A DNA stretch of 64,000 bases, taken from Ciona savignyi (lineage: Eukaryota > Chordata > Ascidiacea > Phlebobranchia > Cionidae). The DNA is taken from contig CH002818.1 of assembly GCA_000149265.1 (NCBI GenBank), forward strand, positions 379,417 through 443,416. The letters run 5' to 3'. This document shows, piece after piece, positions 37,201 to 46,300 of the stretch; positions within the stretch are counted from its first letter, which is position 1, and each line of letters opens with the position of its first letter. The translations under genes were made by a program, and so were the position numbers. The notes under the pieces were generated by a model that did not search any database, had not been told where the DNA came from, and worked only from the letters and a program-made list of their open reading frames with translations.

Positions 37201-40183
37201 GGGCCGTAGTCCGCACGTTTTCACCAAAAGAGCAATAAACTGTTTGTTGCTGACACAGTTTTAATCTTTCGCTTTAAAGTCTATGTGGCGCAGGCTGGTA
37301 TGAAGTGAGCATTTTATTAAATCGCTAATCCGACGTGCGGACCGTGATATTTCAAGATACAGAATTTTAAACAATACAACATCAAAAAAACCGAACCTCT
37401 TTGTATTACCTAGCAACTGATTAATAGAGACCGCGTTTTATATTTTTTATATTTTTTTAAAAAAGCGAAAAGTGTGTTTAACGAGACTATGATTTGGGTA
37501 ATATTTGTTTGTTTAAATTAAATAGTTTATCCAGCCATATTCTTACATACAGCCTTGTTGACTACTTGTCCGTTGACCTATTCTAAAGTAAATTTTGCGA
37601 ATAAAAAAATCCTCCGCGTTTTCTTCATATTTTATGGAAATTTTATTTTTTACTTTAATATTGTTCATTTTCACCCAGGCCAGTGTTGAACCAAACCTAG
37701 AAAGTTTGTAATGTTTTATCGAAAATTGTTGTGTTAATTTGCTAAAAATACAGCTGAAAGTTGAGCGATTCGCCAGCGATTAATGCTTTGCGGCGGTGGT
37801 CCTTATCTCCGGCTATCTATCGCGTATTAAGCTAATCCTGTCGAATATTCCCTTGTATCCCGGTGCACCCGAAATCCGATTACCGTAGATCAAAGTTATC
37901 GGCTCGATCTACTACGAGCATGTGTACGCCATATACGTCATGAGCTATGTGTGCGTCGAGGTTACGTAAGCTACTTTCAACGTCGCCGATTAGATCTCAG
38001 TTTAGTGTGAACGCTGTCTGCAAACCGGCATTAGTTCTACGTTGAATTGATGAATCATTTAAATGGACGTGAACTTAATGTGGTGGAAATGTATTGCTTA
38101 AAAATGTTGGTACTTTGGTAACGTCTTCCATTGACCTTGAGTTGTCGTAGCCAATAAAGACATGTGGCGCTCGCATAATAAGTGGGGTTTGGCAGATTCC
38201 TTTCATCAATTTCATGACGGGAATTTCCACACCAGGCTCCGAGAGACAGCTCACAAAATGGTGGCGCCGCATTTTCTACCTTCCATTCCACCATCAAGGT
38301 TATTAATATTGTTTCCACCATGTAGTCGCCATTATGACGTTACAGTGGCCTATGATGACGGCGCCGCGATGTCTGTGTATGTGACGAGTGTTTATAATTA
38401 CTTGGCTTCTCTTGCGCGTCCGAGACCTCCATTTGTACAGCTTTAATTATGAAAATTTATTTTCGTTGCTACCGCAAACTAAATGGCAGTTCTTATTGTT
38501 GACAATTGATGATTTGTATCGTTTTTGACGATTACGGTTGCATCTTAACTCATCGCATAACCGTTTACAGCACTTTAATTAACAAAAAATGTATGCGGCT
38601 TGAACCAAGGAATTTGCTTCGAGGAAGTGTTTTCTTTCACGTGAAGTTTTCAAGACGTTTAAGGCGAACTTTCTTGGTAACTTGCGGCGCAGGGACTCGC
38701 CGCAGTTCCGCCCGATGCTTGTTGCTCAAATAAACGCGACCAGATATGTATATCTTCTTGTTTATTTTCGGATTCTGTCGCGGTTGCGTTCTAGGTGCGC
38801 CGGAGCAGGTGTGATTTTAGCGTGTATTTTACAGCGAGCTGAATGCATTTCGTTTTGCCTGTGACACACATGGATATGTTATAAAGACTTTAAGTTTCCT
38901 GTCCCGACAATCTACTGAAGTGATTCCGAGAAATAGCAGCACTGAGCAAGCGTGGATAATTATACAGTGGGATCGCAAAACTCGATACAACCGTGCAATT
39001 AGACTTGTTTGTGGCCGATCTCTTTGTCTTCCATACACGGCCCGCATCTCCGCCGCCAGCAATTTGGCATCGGAAATATTAATCATAGCGGCCAGCCGCA
39101 AACACGTTATATATGAGTTATCTTTTTTACTCCCCTCTTAGTGAAGCACGTTGCTATTATGTGATCCAAACCCATCAATCTCCATCGACAATTTATCCTG
39201 CGAACCAAACTCGGTTTTTATTCGCAACTTATTCTAAGTTATCGTAACGAATACTGCGCTTGTTTCTCGCAACAATTGTTTGTGACTGGTTGTCAACGCG
39301 CGACCTTCAGTGCTTGCAACATAAACATATGATTGTGACGACATATAGCGCAAGACCACCCGACGCTTGTTTACAATGTGAAAAAATTGTTTAATTCAAT
39401 ATTAAAATCGAGCTTAGAAGGATAATCTTAAGCCGCAACATGCCACTAAGTATTATTACGGCAAACCCCATGTTTAGAAACGCATTACGTAATCCCTCAT
39501 AACGCCAGAATCTTCTGTATGACTTATTCTTCGAATGTTTTGACATGGCGATAGGCGGTTTAATGGATTAAAATTCAACAATAATTGCGGTTATCACATT
39601 CTGATTAAGTGTATTGTAAATTGTGCGTTCAACCGGTCAAGCGTTACGCTCCCAAGTTTCTTTAAGTTAATATCGATATTCTTAACATGTTCACACCCAC
39701 TTCCAGAAAGTGCCATTTGTCGTTTTTTATAGGGTTGAATCTAATTTTTTTTCTCGCGGATTGAAAAGATTTGCAGTCAATTGCCAATGCACTTAGCCAT
39801 AGGTTGTGACGGCTATCGCAAGAAATATGTTACCTCTAAACCGGCCTATACAACTACAAACCATTCTTCCCGGCAGATATCATGAAAACGATGGCTCAGA
39901 AAGATCGAGAGCAAATCCTGCTGGAAGAGAAGTTCACACTGGTCAATGAAAGAGACCGAATCAACCAGGAAATGAATGAAAAAGAACAACTGTGAGTTCA
40001 TCACATTTTTTTCGTATTTTTAAGTAAAACTTGGCTCTCGAATATTGTTTAGTTTTTTGTTCTGGCGCTAACTCATATTGTAAAATATACAGGGCTTTGG
40101 AAGAGGAAGAACGTCTTCAAACCAGTCTCGGCCAAAACATGTCCAAAGTCGTTCAACAGGATGAAAAATGTCGTATCATGTAA
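13209..40183 (+). CDS. EHBP1: EHBP1 orthologue (EH-domain-binding protein 1), 5' end missing
   Basis: Twenty-three exons with consistent GT/AG borders and matching phases give about 1322 residues. Human EHBP1 is about 1230. Exons: 13209-13266, 15232-15387, 16033-16214, 16442-16545, 16974-17114, 18413-18497, 19401-19507, 19732-19805, 20701-20879, 21603-21651, 22231-22362, 22925-24190, 25602-25655, 25750-25842, 27165-27693, 27789-27863, 28246-28347, 28833-28930, 29064-29160, 35792-35900, 36637-36710, 39877-39991, 40093-40183. The order is C2 (EEIG1/EHBP1 type), CH, disordered linkers, bMERB, CaaX. In animals EHBP1 works at recycling endosomes and tubules: the C2 domain binds membrane, the CH domain actin, and bMERB Rab8/Rab10-family GTPases. 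The first exon (about 35 residues) is not identified. NPF motifs, which bind EHD proteins in vertebrate EHBP1, were not seen in the exons read. Identity is very secure; some exon edges and cassette exons are inference. Confidence 0.95.
13867..14323. other. Assembly gap (457 N)
   Basis: A run of N inside the first visible EHBP1 intron. Flanking exons connect in phase, so no coding sequence need be missing, though a cassette exon cannot be excluded. Confidence 1.
16442..19805 (+). CDS. EHBP1: EHBP1 linker exons between C2 and CH
   Basis: Five small exons (16442-16545, 16974-17114, 18413-18497, 19401-19507, 19732-19805) encode an acidic then Ser/Thr-rich linker. The first ([20 protein letters not shown], then [14 protein letters not shown]) matches the vertebrate LASLMSMKQADIGNLDDFEED segment. 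The next includes [14 protein letters not shown], close to the vertebrate KITEIVNQLNALSS segment. Vertebrate EHBP1 has several NPF motifs after this point; none is present here. The introns (up to 1.3 kb) hold no other recognised genes. Confidence 0.92.
20701..22362 (+). CDS. EHBP1: EHBP1 exons encoding the CH (calponin-homology) domain
   Basis: Three exons (20701-20879, 21603-21651, 22231-22362) encode a single CH domain. It starts [20 protein letters not shown], continues through [20 protein letters not shown] and [17 protein letters not shown], and ends with [14 protein letters not shown] and [20 protein letters not shown]. The FTTSWRNGL...LLHHY signature of EHBP1/MICAL-type CH domains is intact. 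It is expected to bind actin or support membrane-tubule association. The last exon ends at the GTTAGT donor in phase 0. Confidence 0.96.
21887..22035 (+). mobile_element. Degenerate SINE copy in an EHBP1 intron
   Basis: Weak similarity to the SINE body (TTGTTCAAGGCACTTAATAG, then CTGTGTTGGGTTAAAT) in the intron between the second and third CH exons. It is heavily diverged. Confidence 0.35.
22925..24190 (+). CDS. EHBP1: EHBP1 giant linker exon (422 codons)
   Basis: A single phase-0/phase-0 exon of 1266 nt encodes a Ser/Thr/Lys/Glu-rich, low-complexity and presumably disordered segment. It starts [20 protein letters not shown] and ends VVNKSVQKQ at the donor GTCAGT. It contains many SP dipeptides ([27 protein letters not shown]), which suits phosphorylation by proline-directed kinases. 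Vertebrate EHBP1 also has a long disordered middle, but without clear residue-level similarity. An antisense open frame over 22921-23877 is a codon shadow. Confidence 0.9.
24590..24790 (+). mobile_element. Diverged SINE in an EHBP1 intron
   Basis: The segment contains CTGAACCCAGTTTAACTGG, ACACTCTGCAATAGCTCTGG, a TGATCTGATAATCTGCG stretch and the tail-like TTGGTTATAAATAAAAATATCCTA. It is the most diverged copy that still has both body and tail. The rest of this intron (24191-25601) shows no gene. Confidence 0.6.
25602..28347 (+). CDS. EHBP1: EHBP1 second linker, with the RARxLLxxAR-like helices
   Basis: Five exons (25602-25655, 25750-25842, 27165-27693, 27789-27863, 28246-28347). The first two and the start of the third encode charged helices: QQKIDQLL, then [19 protein letters not shown], then [19 protein letters not shown]. 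They correspond to vertebrate SRQEELKERARVLLEQARRD and RERARQLIAEARS. The remainder (about 190 residues) is Ser/Thr/Pro-rich and presumably disordered ([25 protein letters not shown]). All joins keep phase. The intron 25843-27164 has a moderately GC-rich centre but no recognised gene. Confidence 0.9.
28466..28615 (+). mobile_element. Internally deleted SINE in an EHBP1 intron
   Basis: The head (GCTTGGTGGATTAGTGCG, CTTTCTGCCGAAAGGTTAAC) is fused directly to the 3' part (GGCGGTGGGCGCGAGGTGATC, shortened family body, then GGGAATAGAGATGAATATC). The middle of the element is missing. Confidence 0.75.
28833..40183 (+). CDS. EHBP1: EHBP1 exons encoding the bMERB domain and CaaX box
   Basis: Six exons (28833-28930, 29064-29160, 35792-35900, 36637-36710, 39877-39991, 40093-40183) encode the C-terminal coiled-coil bMERB domain, which binds Rab8/Rab10-type GTPases in vertebrate EHBP1 and MICAL proteins. 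Recognisable blocks are [40 protein letters not shown] (vertebrate MMQEWFMLVNKKNALIRR), [17 protein letters not shown] (RELRAMLAIE), [20 protein letters not shown] (REQLLLDELVALVNKRDALV) and [19 protein letters not shown]. The protein ends CRIM before TAA at 40181, a CaaX prenylation motif like the CVLQ end of human EHBP1. The 6.6-kb intron after 29160 splits the domain and holds the alternative terminal exon. Confidence 0.95.
29161..33704. other. First part of the large EHBP1 intron, non-repetitive
   Basis: This is mostly unique sequence without SINE or MITE copies. It is moderately GC-rich from about 29.7 to 33.7 kb, unlike the AT-rich introns nearer the 5' end. It contains a YY1-type AACAAAATGGCGG at 30627-30639. 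The many short open frames do not form a gene. It may hold regulatory DNA. Confidence 0.4.
33705..33807. repeat. 103-bp exact duplicate, left copy (assembly boundary)
   Basis: The sequence from TCGTAACGTGGTGTACCG to GGCTGCTGGCTT recurs identically at 34974-35076. It ends exactly where a 100-N gap begins, which points to two overlapping contigs or haplotypes placed in series rather than a biological duplication. Confidence 0.9.
33808..33907. other. Assembly gap (exactly 100 N, unknown size)
   Basis: A conventional 100-base spacer inside the large EHBP1 intron. The true gap may be absent or negative (overlap), given the duplicated flank. Confidence 1.
33908..34107 (-). mobile_element. SINE, minus strand, next to the gap
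   Basis: Reverse-strand family body and head: AATCTGATCACC, TAGTAGAACCCATTGAACC, GGCAATGTCCGCTAAGTG and the B-box complement TGGTTTCGAACCC. The 3' end is cut by the N gap. Confidence 0.75.
34160..34284 (+). CDS. EHBP1: Alternative terminal exon of EHBP1
   Basis: A pyrimidine-rich acceptor (ACCACCCACCCCAG) opens a frame in the phase required after the exon ending at 29160. It encodes about 40 residues ([20 protein letters not shown], then a segment ending KEWATDP) and stops at TAA 34282-34284. Use of this exon would replace the rest of the bMERB domain and the CaaX box with a short new tail, giving a soluble isoform unlikely to bind Rabs in the usual way. Support is the splice site, phase and codon-like composition. 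It lies inside the block bounded by the gap and the 103-bp duplicate. No poly(A) signal was fixed, although AATAAA-type motifs occur within 300 bases. Confidence 0.6.
34847..34973 (+). mobile_element. SINE, truncated, ending at the duplicate junction
   Basis: Head GGCCGGTTGGACTAACGG, B-box region AAAGGTTGCAGGTGCTAAAC and GGGCAAGGCACTTGGA are followed directly by the tail-like GATAGGATATTTATC. The element ends one base before the 103-bp duplicate, so a SINE insertion allele may explain the assembly problem. Confidence 0.75.
34974..35076. repeat. 103-bp exact duplicate, right copy
   Basis: Identical over its whole length to 33705-33807. This copy continues without a break toward the next EHBP1 exon at 35792. 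Confidence 0.9.
36711..39876. other. 3.2-kb EHBP1 intron inside the bMERB coding region, non-repetitive
   Basis: No SINE, MITE or coding exon is recognised. The sequence is unique and relatively GC-rich around 38.0-39.2 kb. Short open frames overlap on both strands and have no domain. Possible Otx-directed regulatory DNA. Confidence 0.35.
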
Positions 40184-43100
40184 CGGAAAATACTTGGTCG
40201 TATAAAGATACAGAAGAGTGCCATTTCTTGTTTTTATGACGTTAAAACATCGTCGACAAGTTAAAAGTGCACCGTCATGTTTTGAGGGCGCCAGTGACGT
40301 TGCATAATTCTACCAAATGTTAGCGCCTTGTAATACCGATATTGGTGTCGTTAAAATTTGCATAAATATTCTACAGGTTTATATCGTATTTATCTTAGAA
40401 CGTGAAATTTGCCTTACATGGTCACCCGTTCCTTAATTTATTCTTATGGTCAGGTTGGCCAAGAATGTAATTTTCCACCGAAGCAAAGCACCGTGCAATA
40501 CTCTCTCCGCTACATATATTCTATATATTTTTGATTTTACTTGCAATAGGTGGGGATAACCAAAGGTGTGTAGGTCGTATGGACGCATTCTCTTTCTTCA
40601 AATGCGTCGTAAAACGCAATGTTACAGATTGAATATTCACCATTATCCCGTCTATGTTATTCAGATCGTGCCACTTTTTTATCACCACTATTTTCCTTTT
40701 TCTTTCGTAATTGTTTTGCCACTTGTTATTTAATAAGACCATGTTCTAACATTCCGTGCGTTATTTCCTTCATGCAAATATTGAAAAGCAAGCGAAGCTG
40801 CTCTCCATCTACCGCGCTTAATAACATAATAAATTTCACAGCAATTTTTACACCGGGTATCAATCTAAGGATGTGAAGGTTTGAAGTGCGCTAGGAGCTC
40901 TAGGTCGTTTTAATATAAACATTCTCGCGAATGGTTCAAAATCCCGTGGCCGGCCACTTGAAATTGACCACTAACTGTGACTCGTGCACCGTGACATTTT
41001 AAACAGTGGATTAACTTGATTGTTCCAGAATTTTCGCCAATTCGCGGTGAGGCCTTATCAAAGATGGCCGCTAAGCTGGATTAAGACGCTAAGCGATCTC
41101 GCGAACATTTTCGAGGCTTTGAAGTATGTTTGGAGTCTAGGAGACGTATCTCATGCTGCAAAAATTCTTCCGAAATATTAATAATGTTTACGCGCCCTCG
41201 GCACTTATTTAGATGTGTTGTGGCTTTATGTTATTTTAACCCCACCAGATGCATTTGAAAGTCGAAATCGCTGCAGTAGGCGTGGCTTGCAACAGGGTGC
41301 GTGCCAGCAGGAACTATTGTTTCAAAGATAATTCCGGAGTCTTAGTGTAAACAGGGGGCTATCTAACGTCCGACGTAGCAACGAACGTGTGTGGATTATA
41401 GAGCTGGATCGTGACGTAAGGACCCCGTGATATTCGTTGTGTTTGCCACAAAGAACTTGTTGATGGTAAGCCGATTTTTGACGATCGAAATATCGTCGCG
41501 AGTAAATACTGACGACAGAAAAAAGTCTGGTACGTGTCGTTCCGATGAATGCATTTCTTATTCAGCCATCGCCCTGTATCCCGTGGTTCGTTAGGAATCC
41601 CGAGTTTTACACAAACTGTACATTTTAAACTCCCCACGGCTATGGATATATATAACACTCAGCGATGTGTTTATGGCTGTTGGTTGCTTGAACAACTTGT
41701 ACAATATTATTACCCAAGCTTTTAATAATGAACTCACTCAATTAAGTGACGAAGCCGCTTTACCGCCAATCAATCAATGTCGTCCAAGAATTTCAATGTT
41801 TTTCGTTGGGCAATCATAAAACTTACATTACCGTTGGAGACCACCACCTCAGCAACACGCTCGTGCAACAATGATGTTGTGTTGGCAAGAATATTGTTTA
41901 TAACCCGCCCCGTTCGACACCAGCAATAAGGTGATTTGAGAAGTTAGCTAATCGCGTAATTATTGCTTGTCGGTTTTGAAAACGCTTCGTTCACACGAAC
42001 CGGACAGAGGTTTGGTTCAAAGGACTTTGCGGATAATTTGTGGTTACTTTTCGGCAACTGGCAACCTGCCCGAAATCAGCCAACCTGCCGGTTACAGAAT
42101 ATTTTCTTGCGATTATCCCATACTAAGATAAAAATGTTATCTTTAGTCTGGATTAACCGCTATATCTTGCGCAGTTTTAAACCTTATAATTATTGATAAC
42201 TTTTCTTATACGACAAAACGGCCGCAAGTTTATTATAGGTAATTTTTATCAGGAGAATTGTCACCTTGTACCTTGTATTCCTAACATCTTTGATTGATTC
42301 GTTTTTACACAAACCCAACAAAATACCGTTTTTTTGTATTGACCATAGCTAATTTAGGTTATAATTATATATGCACACTTCGATGATTCATACTGTTTCA
42401 GTATATGCCCACACTGAAAAAATTCCGGATTATTTGAAACAAAAATCGTTTAATCACGAATCACCCGCGTCGAAAAATTAATTTCTTAGAAACTTTCGAC
42501 GTGTAAGTTTCGGCCACCAGAGTGTAGACCTTTCAATTGCAGTTTCTCAATGAAAATCCCCGATTTAAAGCACAACAAACAAATCAACACAAAAAGATTA
42601 ATTTGCTTATAAAGCTAACCTGATTAGACAAGTTGCGCGCACGTCGAGGTTTTGGAATTTGTGTTGCAGACAAGCGCTTATTGTTCAGACGGCTCGAAAA
42701 TCGCATTACCTGAGAGCTGAACAATAGCCTTCGCCACGTTTAACAATGGTCAATCCGATTTAACTTGTAAAATCGCAGATGATACCAGGGAATATTAATA
42801 ATTTCGTGCCTGGGTAAGCGGATTGCGATGCGCGCGTTCGTGCCACCGGTTAGCGCGGCCTCGCTAAATCTATTTACAACCAACGCCGCGCCATTTAATT
42901 TGTGTATTCGGAAGTAAAGAAAAAATATTATTGTCGCGAGTTACCCAGGCTCCTATTTGTACTTGTTTGCTGTAGGGTGTTAAATGGAAGTTCTGTTCTC
43001 GTACAATCAAGGTGCAGGCAGCCGATTGTCGACCAAAGGCATTTCGGTAAGTCTCCTTTTGTTTTCTTAAGTCTGTATAACCCGTGGCCGTTCCCCAGCC

Positions 43101-46100
43101 AAAAATACCTGCGTAAACAGAAATTGAGAAAAAACTTTGTAACACCGAATTTAGAATAGCACGTGCGACAGAGTGGTGTTGTTTTAGCAGAGATAGGCAC
43201 GTTTTGTCTCCCCACAATTGGACCCAACTTGTTTCTTATTTTGACTTAATCTTACTCGAACGCCAAAGAATGAGTTTTTCAAACACCCAATAACAAACGG
43301 TAAGAGTGGAAGACTTTTGAATGATTGAACAAGGGTTGTTTGATCACCATTGAATGGAAACGTGTTTGGTTCTTTTAGCAAGTTACAAGTATGATAAGAA
43401 CCAAACTAATACAATTAAGCACATTTTATATATTATATCGTATTACTGGCAGCCCAATAATCCAGACTGCCGTGTACGTTTGTCTGGAACAGACCGACGT
43501 GTTTTCACAGATCGATCAACGACACCGATGCCCCTTCAAGGCGTTTACGTATTTTAATATAATGGGGGATTAAATCGGCAAATCCTGGCGGCAAAACCGC
43601 TATAACAGATGGATAAGCAGCCATCAGCCGCCATATGCTTACAGCTTCTCGAAAATCGTTTTCGTATAGCAAAAATCAAGAGTAACGAAACCAGCTTAAA
43701 AAGTCAAATGTTAACCGGGCATTTTTACTCAGTTTCTACTATTGGCTTAAGCGGCGGTCGCACTGGACTTAGTAAGAGAATCCAATCCCGAATAAGCCGT
43801 TTAGGGAGCTGCTTGTTAAGAGGGGCCGACCGTGAGACATTCGACGCGAATTAATTTCCTAATTCAATTTTGCTGACGTCCTGCTTGCAATTTATTGGAG
43901 CCAAACTTAATACAAAAAAATCCCCTCATGTTTATAACTTTTCACAACCGCTAACATCAAAGAAAAACTCCACTTTTAAATCCACTGTTTGCGATATATT
44001 TAAGACGAAATCGAAGTGTTCGTCAGGTAATTTCAAATAGTTTATATTTGCCGTGAGTAAAAAAATTTTAGTCTCATGTAAAATGGCGGGAATTTGAGAG
44101 GCTTATATTCAATATTTACTCGAGAAACAAATCCATTATATAAATCAATTTATTTATTTTCAATCGAGATCAAACTTTTGACTTATATTTAAAATATTTG
44201 TGTCAAACTGTTAAACACAGAAGGAAATTAAAAAAAATATTTTTCCCAAATTCCGCAACTTTTACAACCTGCATACGGTATACCAACTAAATACAACAAA
44301 CTTGTAAATTTCGTTGTTGTGATATTTACATTTGTTAATGGTTTGAACGTATATTGACAGCCAAGCAAACGCGAAATTATCCTGCAGGCGATCATACACT
44401 ATTGTATAACTATGCTCGATCAATGACAATAGACAAGGCTTAATATTAAATCTTCATGCACAAAAAATCATTATGCTCTAAGCTTGTTTTTACTGGAATC
44501 TTGATTTTGTGTTCGGGTGGTCGTGTCCGTGTTGCTGGATTGTTTGGTAACTCTAGTTAAGGCGATTAACTGCTCCTCTGTACCGGCGACGCCTCCTCTC
44601 GTTTTAGACATAGTTCACCCAAAAGTGCAGTGACGACCACACAACCCTCCCCAAATGACAGTAATAGCTTCACGAAAAGCCTCCTTATAGTGGGTTAAAA
44701 CAAATTGTGTTACGGGAAGAGTTGGTATAGGAGGCAAGTTGTCACAGAAAAGCTTAAAATTATAAAGCAGAACTTAAAATGCTTGTATTAAATCATTATT
44801 TCAGATTCGAATGTATAACATTTACCTGTTATAGGCTGCATATTTATAGATTATAAAAGGGACAATTAAGTGCGAAAATAATTCGAAAAAGCAATATTAC
44901 TCTTTAAATTGAATTCGTTTATTTGTAGTTTTCATGGATTTTTGTTGTGCTAATAACCGGTGATATAACATCAATAAATGGACTAATTAGCTAATTAATT
45001 ATCTCAGACGCGTGTCGATGTTTGTCTTTGTGGTTGTCGCCTGTCGCGAAGAAATTGTATTGTCTTTGTAAAATTTTAAAACGATTAAATCTTGTCGAAG
45101 TGTGCCAAATGGCCACCAACGACTGCTAAGTACGAATTCTTCGAATTATTATTCATTGTTCGCTTTGTTCTGTTTTTTTCACTAGTTGCGTTTGCGCAGG
45201 AGTAATTATACCGACCTCGCGAAAAAAATCACGCGCGGTCGAATTCATGTCATCTGTTGCTTTTACACTAAAAATAATAAAGTTTTAAAAATAATTATTC
45301 TGGCGGTGCACCTGGGAGTAATTAATAGTTTTGAAACCATCTGATTTATGAAGAAGGATTTAAATGAAAAAAATAATTTAACTGTTGTAAGGTTTTGTAT
45401 TATAATTGACGGAAGATTTTGTATTGATAACGGTTTTAGGTTACATTTAAAATGCCAAAACCCGAAAAGTTCAATTTGACCTTATGCTTTCACTAAAACC
45501 TACATAACATTTATTGTGCAAAGGAATAGAACCCTGTTTAATTGTTAAATCACTATGGTAAAATTTTGAATATGGATTTTTGAGCATATTTCTTACACCT
45601 GGGTAAGATGATTTTATAAAACATCATATTTATTCCTATAACTCGGTGACTGTTGCAAACTAATTTTGTCTCCTTACACTTGTATTGAATAAGCAGGCCA
45701 TGTGATTACCACGTGACTACTAATGCGTCATAATACCATGTGATCACCAATGGGATATTAGTTGCTGAAGTAAACGCCGGATCAGTAATTTCCACTTTTT
45801 GCTACTAAAATGTGTGTCTTTATAAAGGCTTAAGTGCCGCAAAATAAAGGCGTAATTGCCGAATTTTAATGACGATAATTTTAGTAATGCACAAAGCATT
45901 TGCTGATATGTTGTAATTTAGTGCAAAACGTGTCGCCGCAAACCTGAATTTTAATTCCAACTCAGATATGATAATATAATGCACCCACGGTACTATTATT
46001 ACGCTGTAGTCGCTTGTGGTGTTTTCAGTATCAAATGATCCGTTTCAAAATGACGTATGGTTGGCCAAACCTATCAGTACCGCACCATTTTCGCTTATAC

Positions 46101-46300
46101 CCATGGGGCAAGTATACATGACATAAAATTGCATTGAAAAACACCTCGACCACAAGTAGTTTAATAGTTTTATTTAGAATGAAATGACAAAATACAATCT
46201 TGCAAACACTGTTACTCATACTTGTAATAAAACAGCATTCATCCACAGTACGAGAAGCGATATTATTGATCCAGTGCAATTGATTCAGTTTTATTTTGTC
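40184..46300. other. EHBP1-Otx intergenic desert, proximal part
   Basis: This stretch probably holds the EHBP1 3' UTR first; an AATAAA lies at 40828-40833. No coding exon follows. Unique sequence dominates. An exact YY1-type AAAATGGCGG lies at 44080-44089. Overlapping open frames at 42870-43227 are on opposite strands and have no domain. Confidence 0.5.
40828..40833 (+). other. EHBP1: Candidate poly(A) signal of EHBP1
   Basis: AATAAA about 645 bases past the EHBP1 stop codon. It is the first canonical hexamer noticed downstream; an earlier variant signal could be used instead. Confidence 0.35.

Noticed and set aside
42870..43227. Overlapping 85-115 codon frames on both strands
   Set aside because: Three frames overlap without domain content or codon bias; treated as chance.
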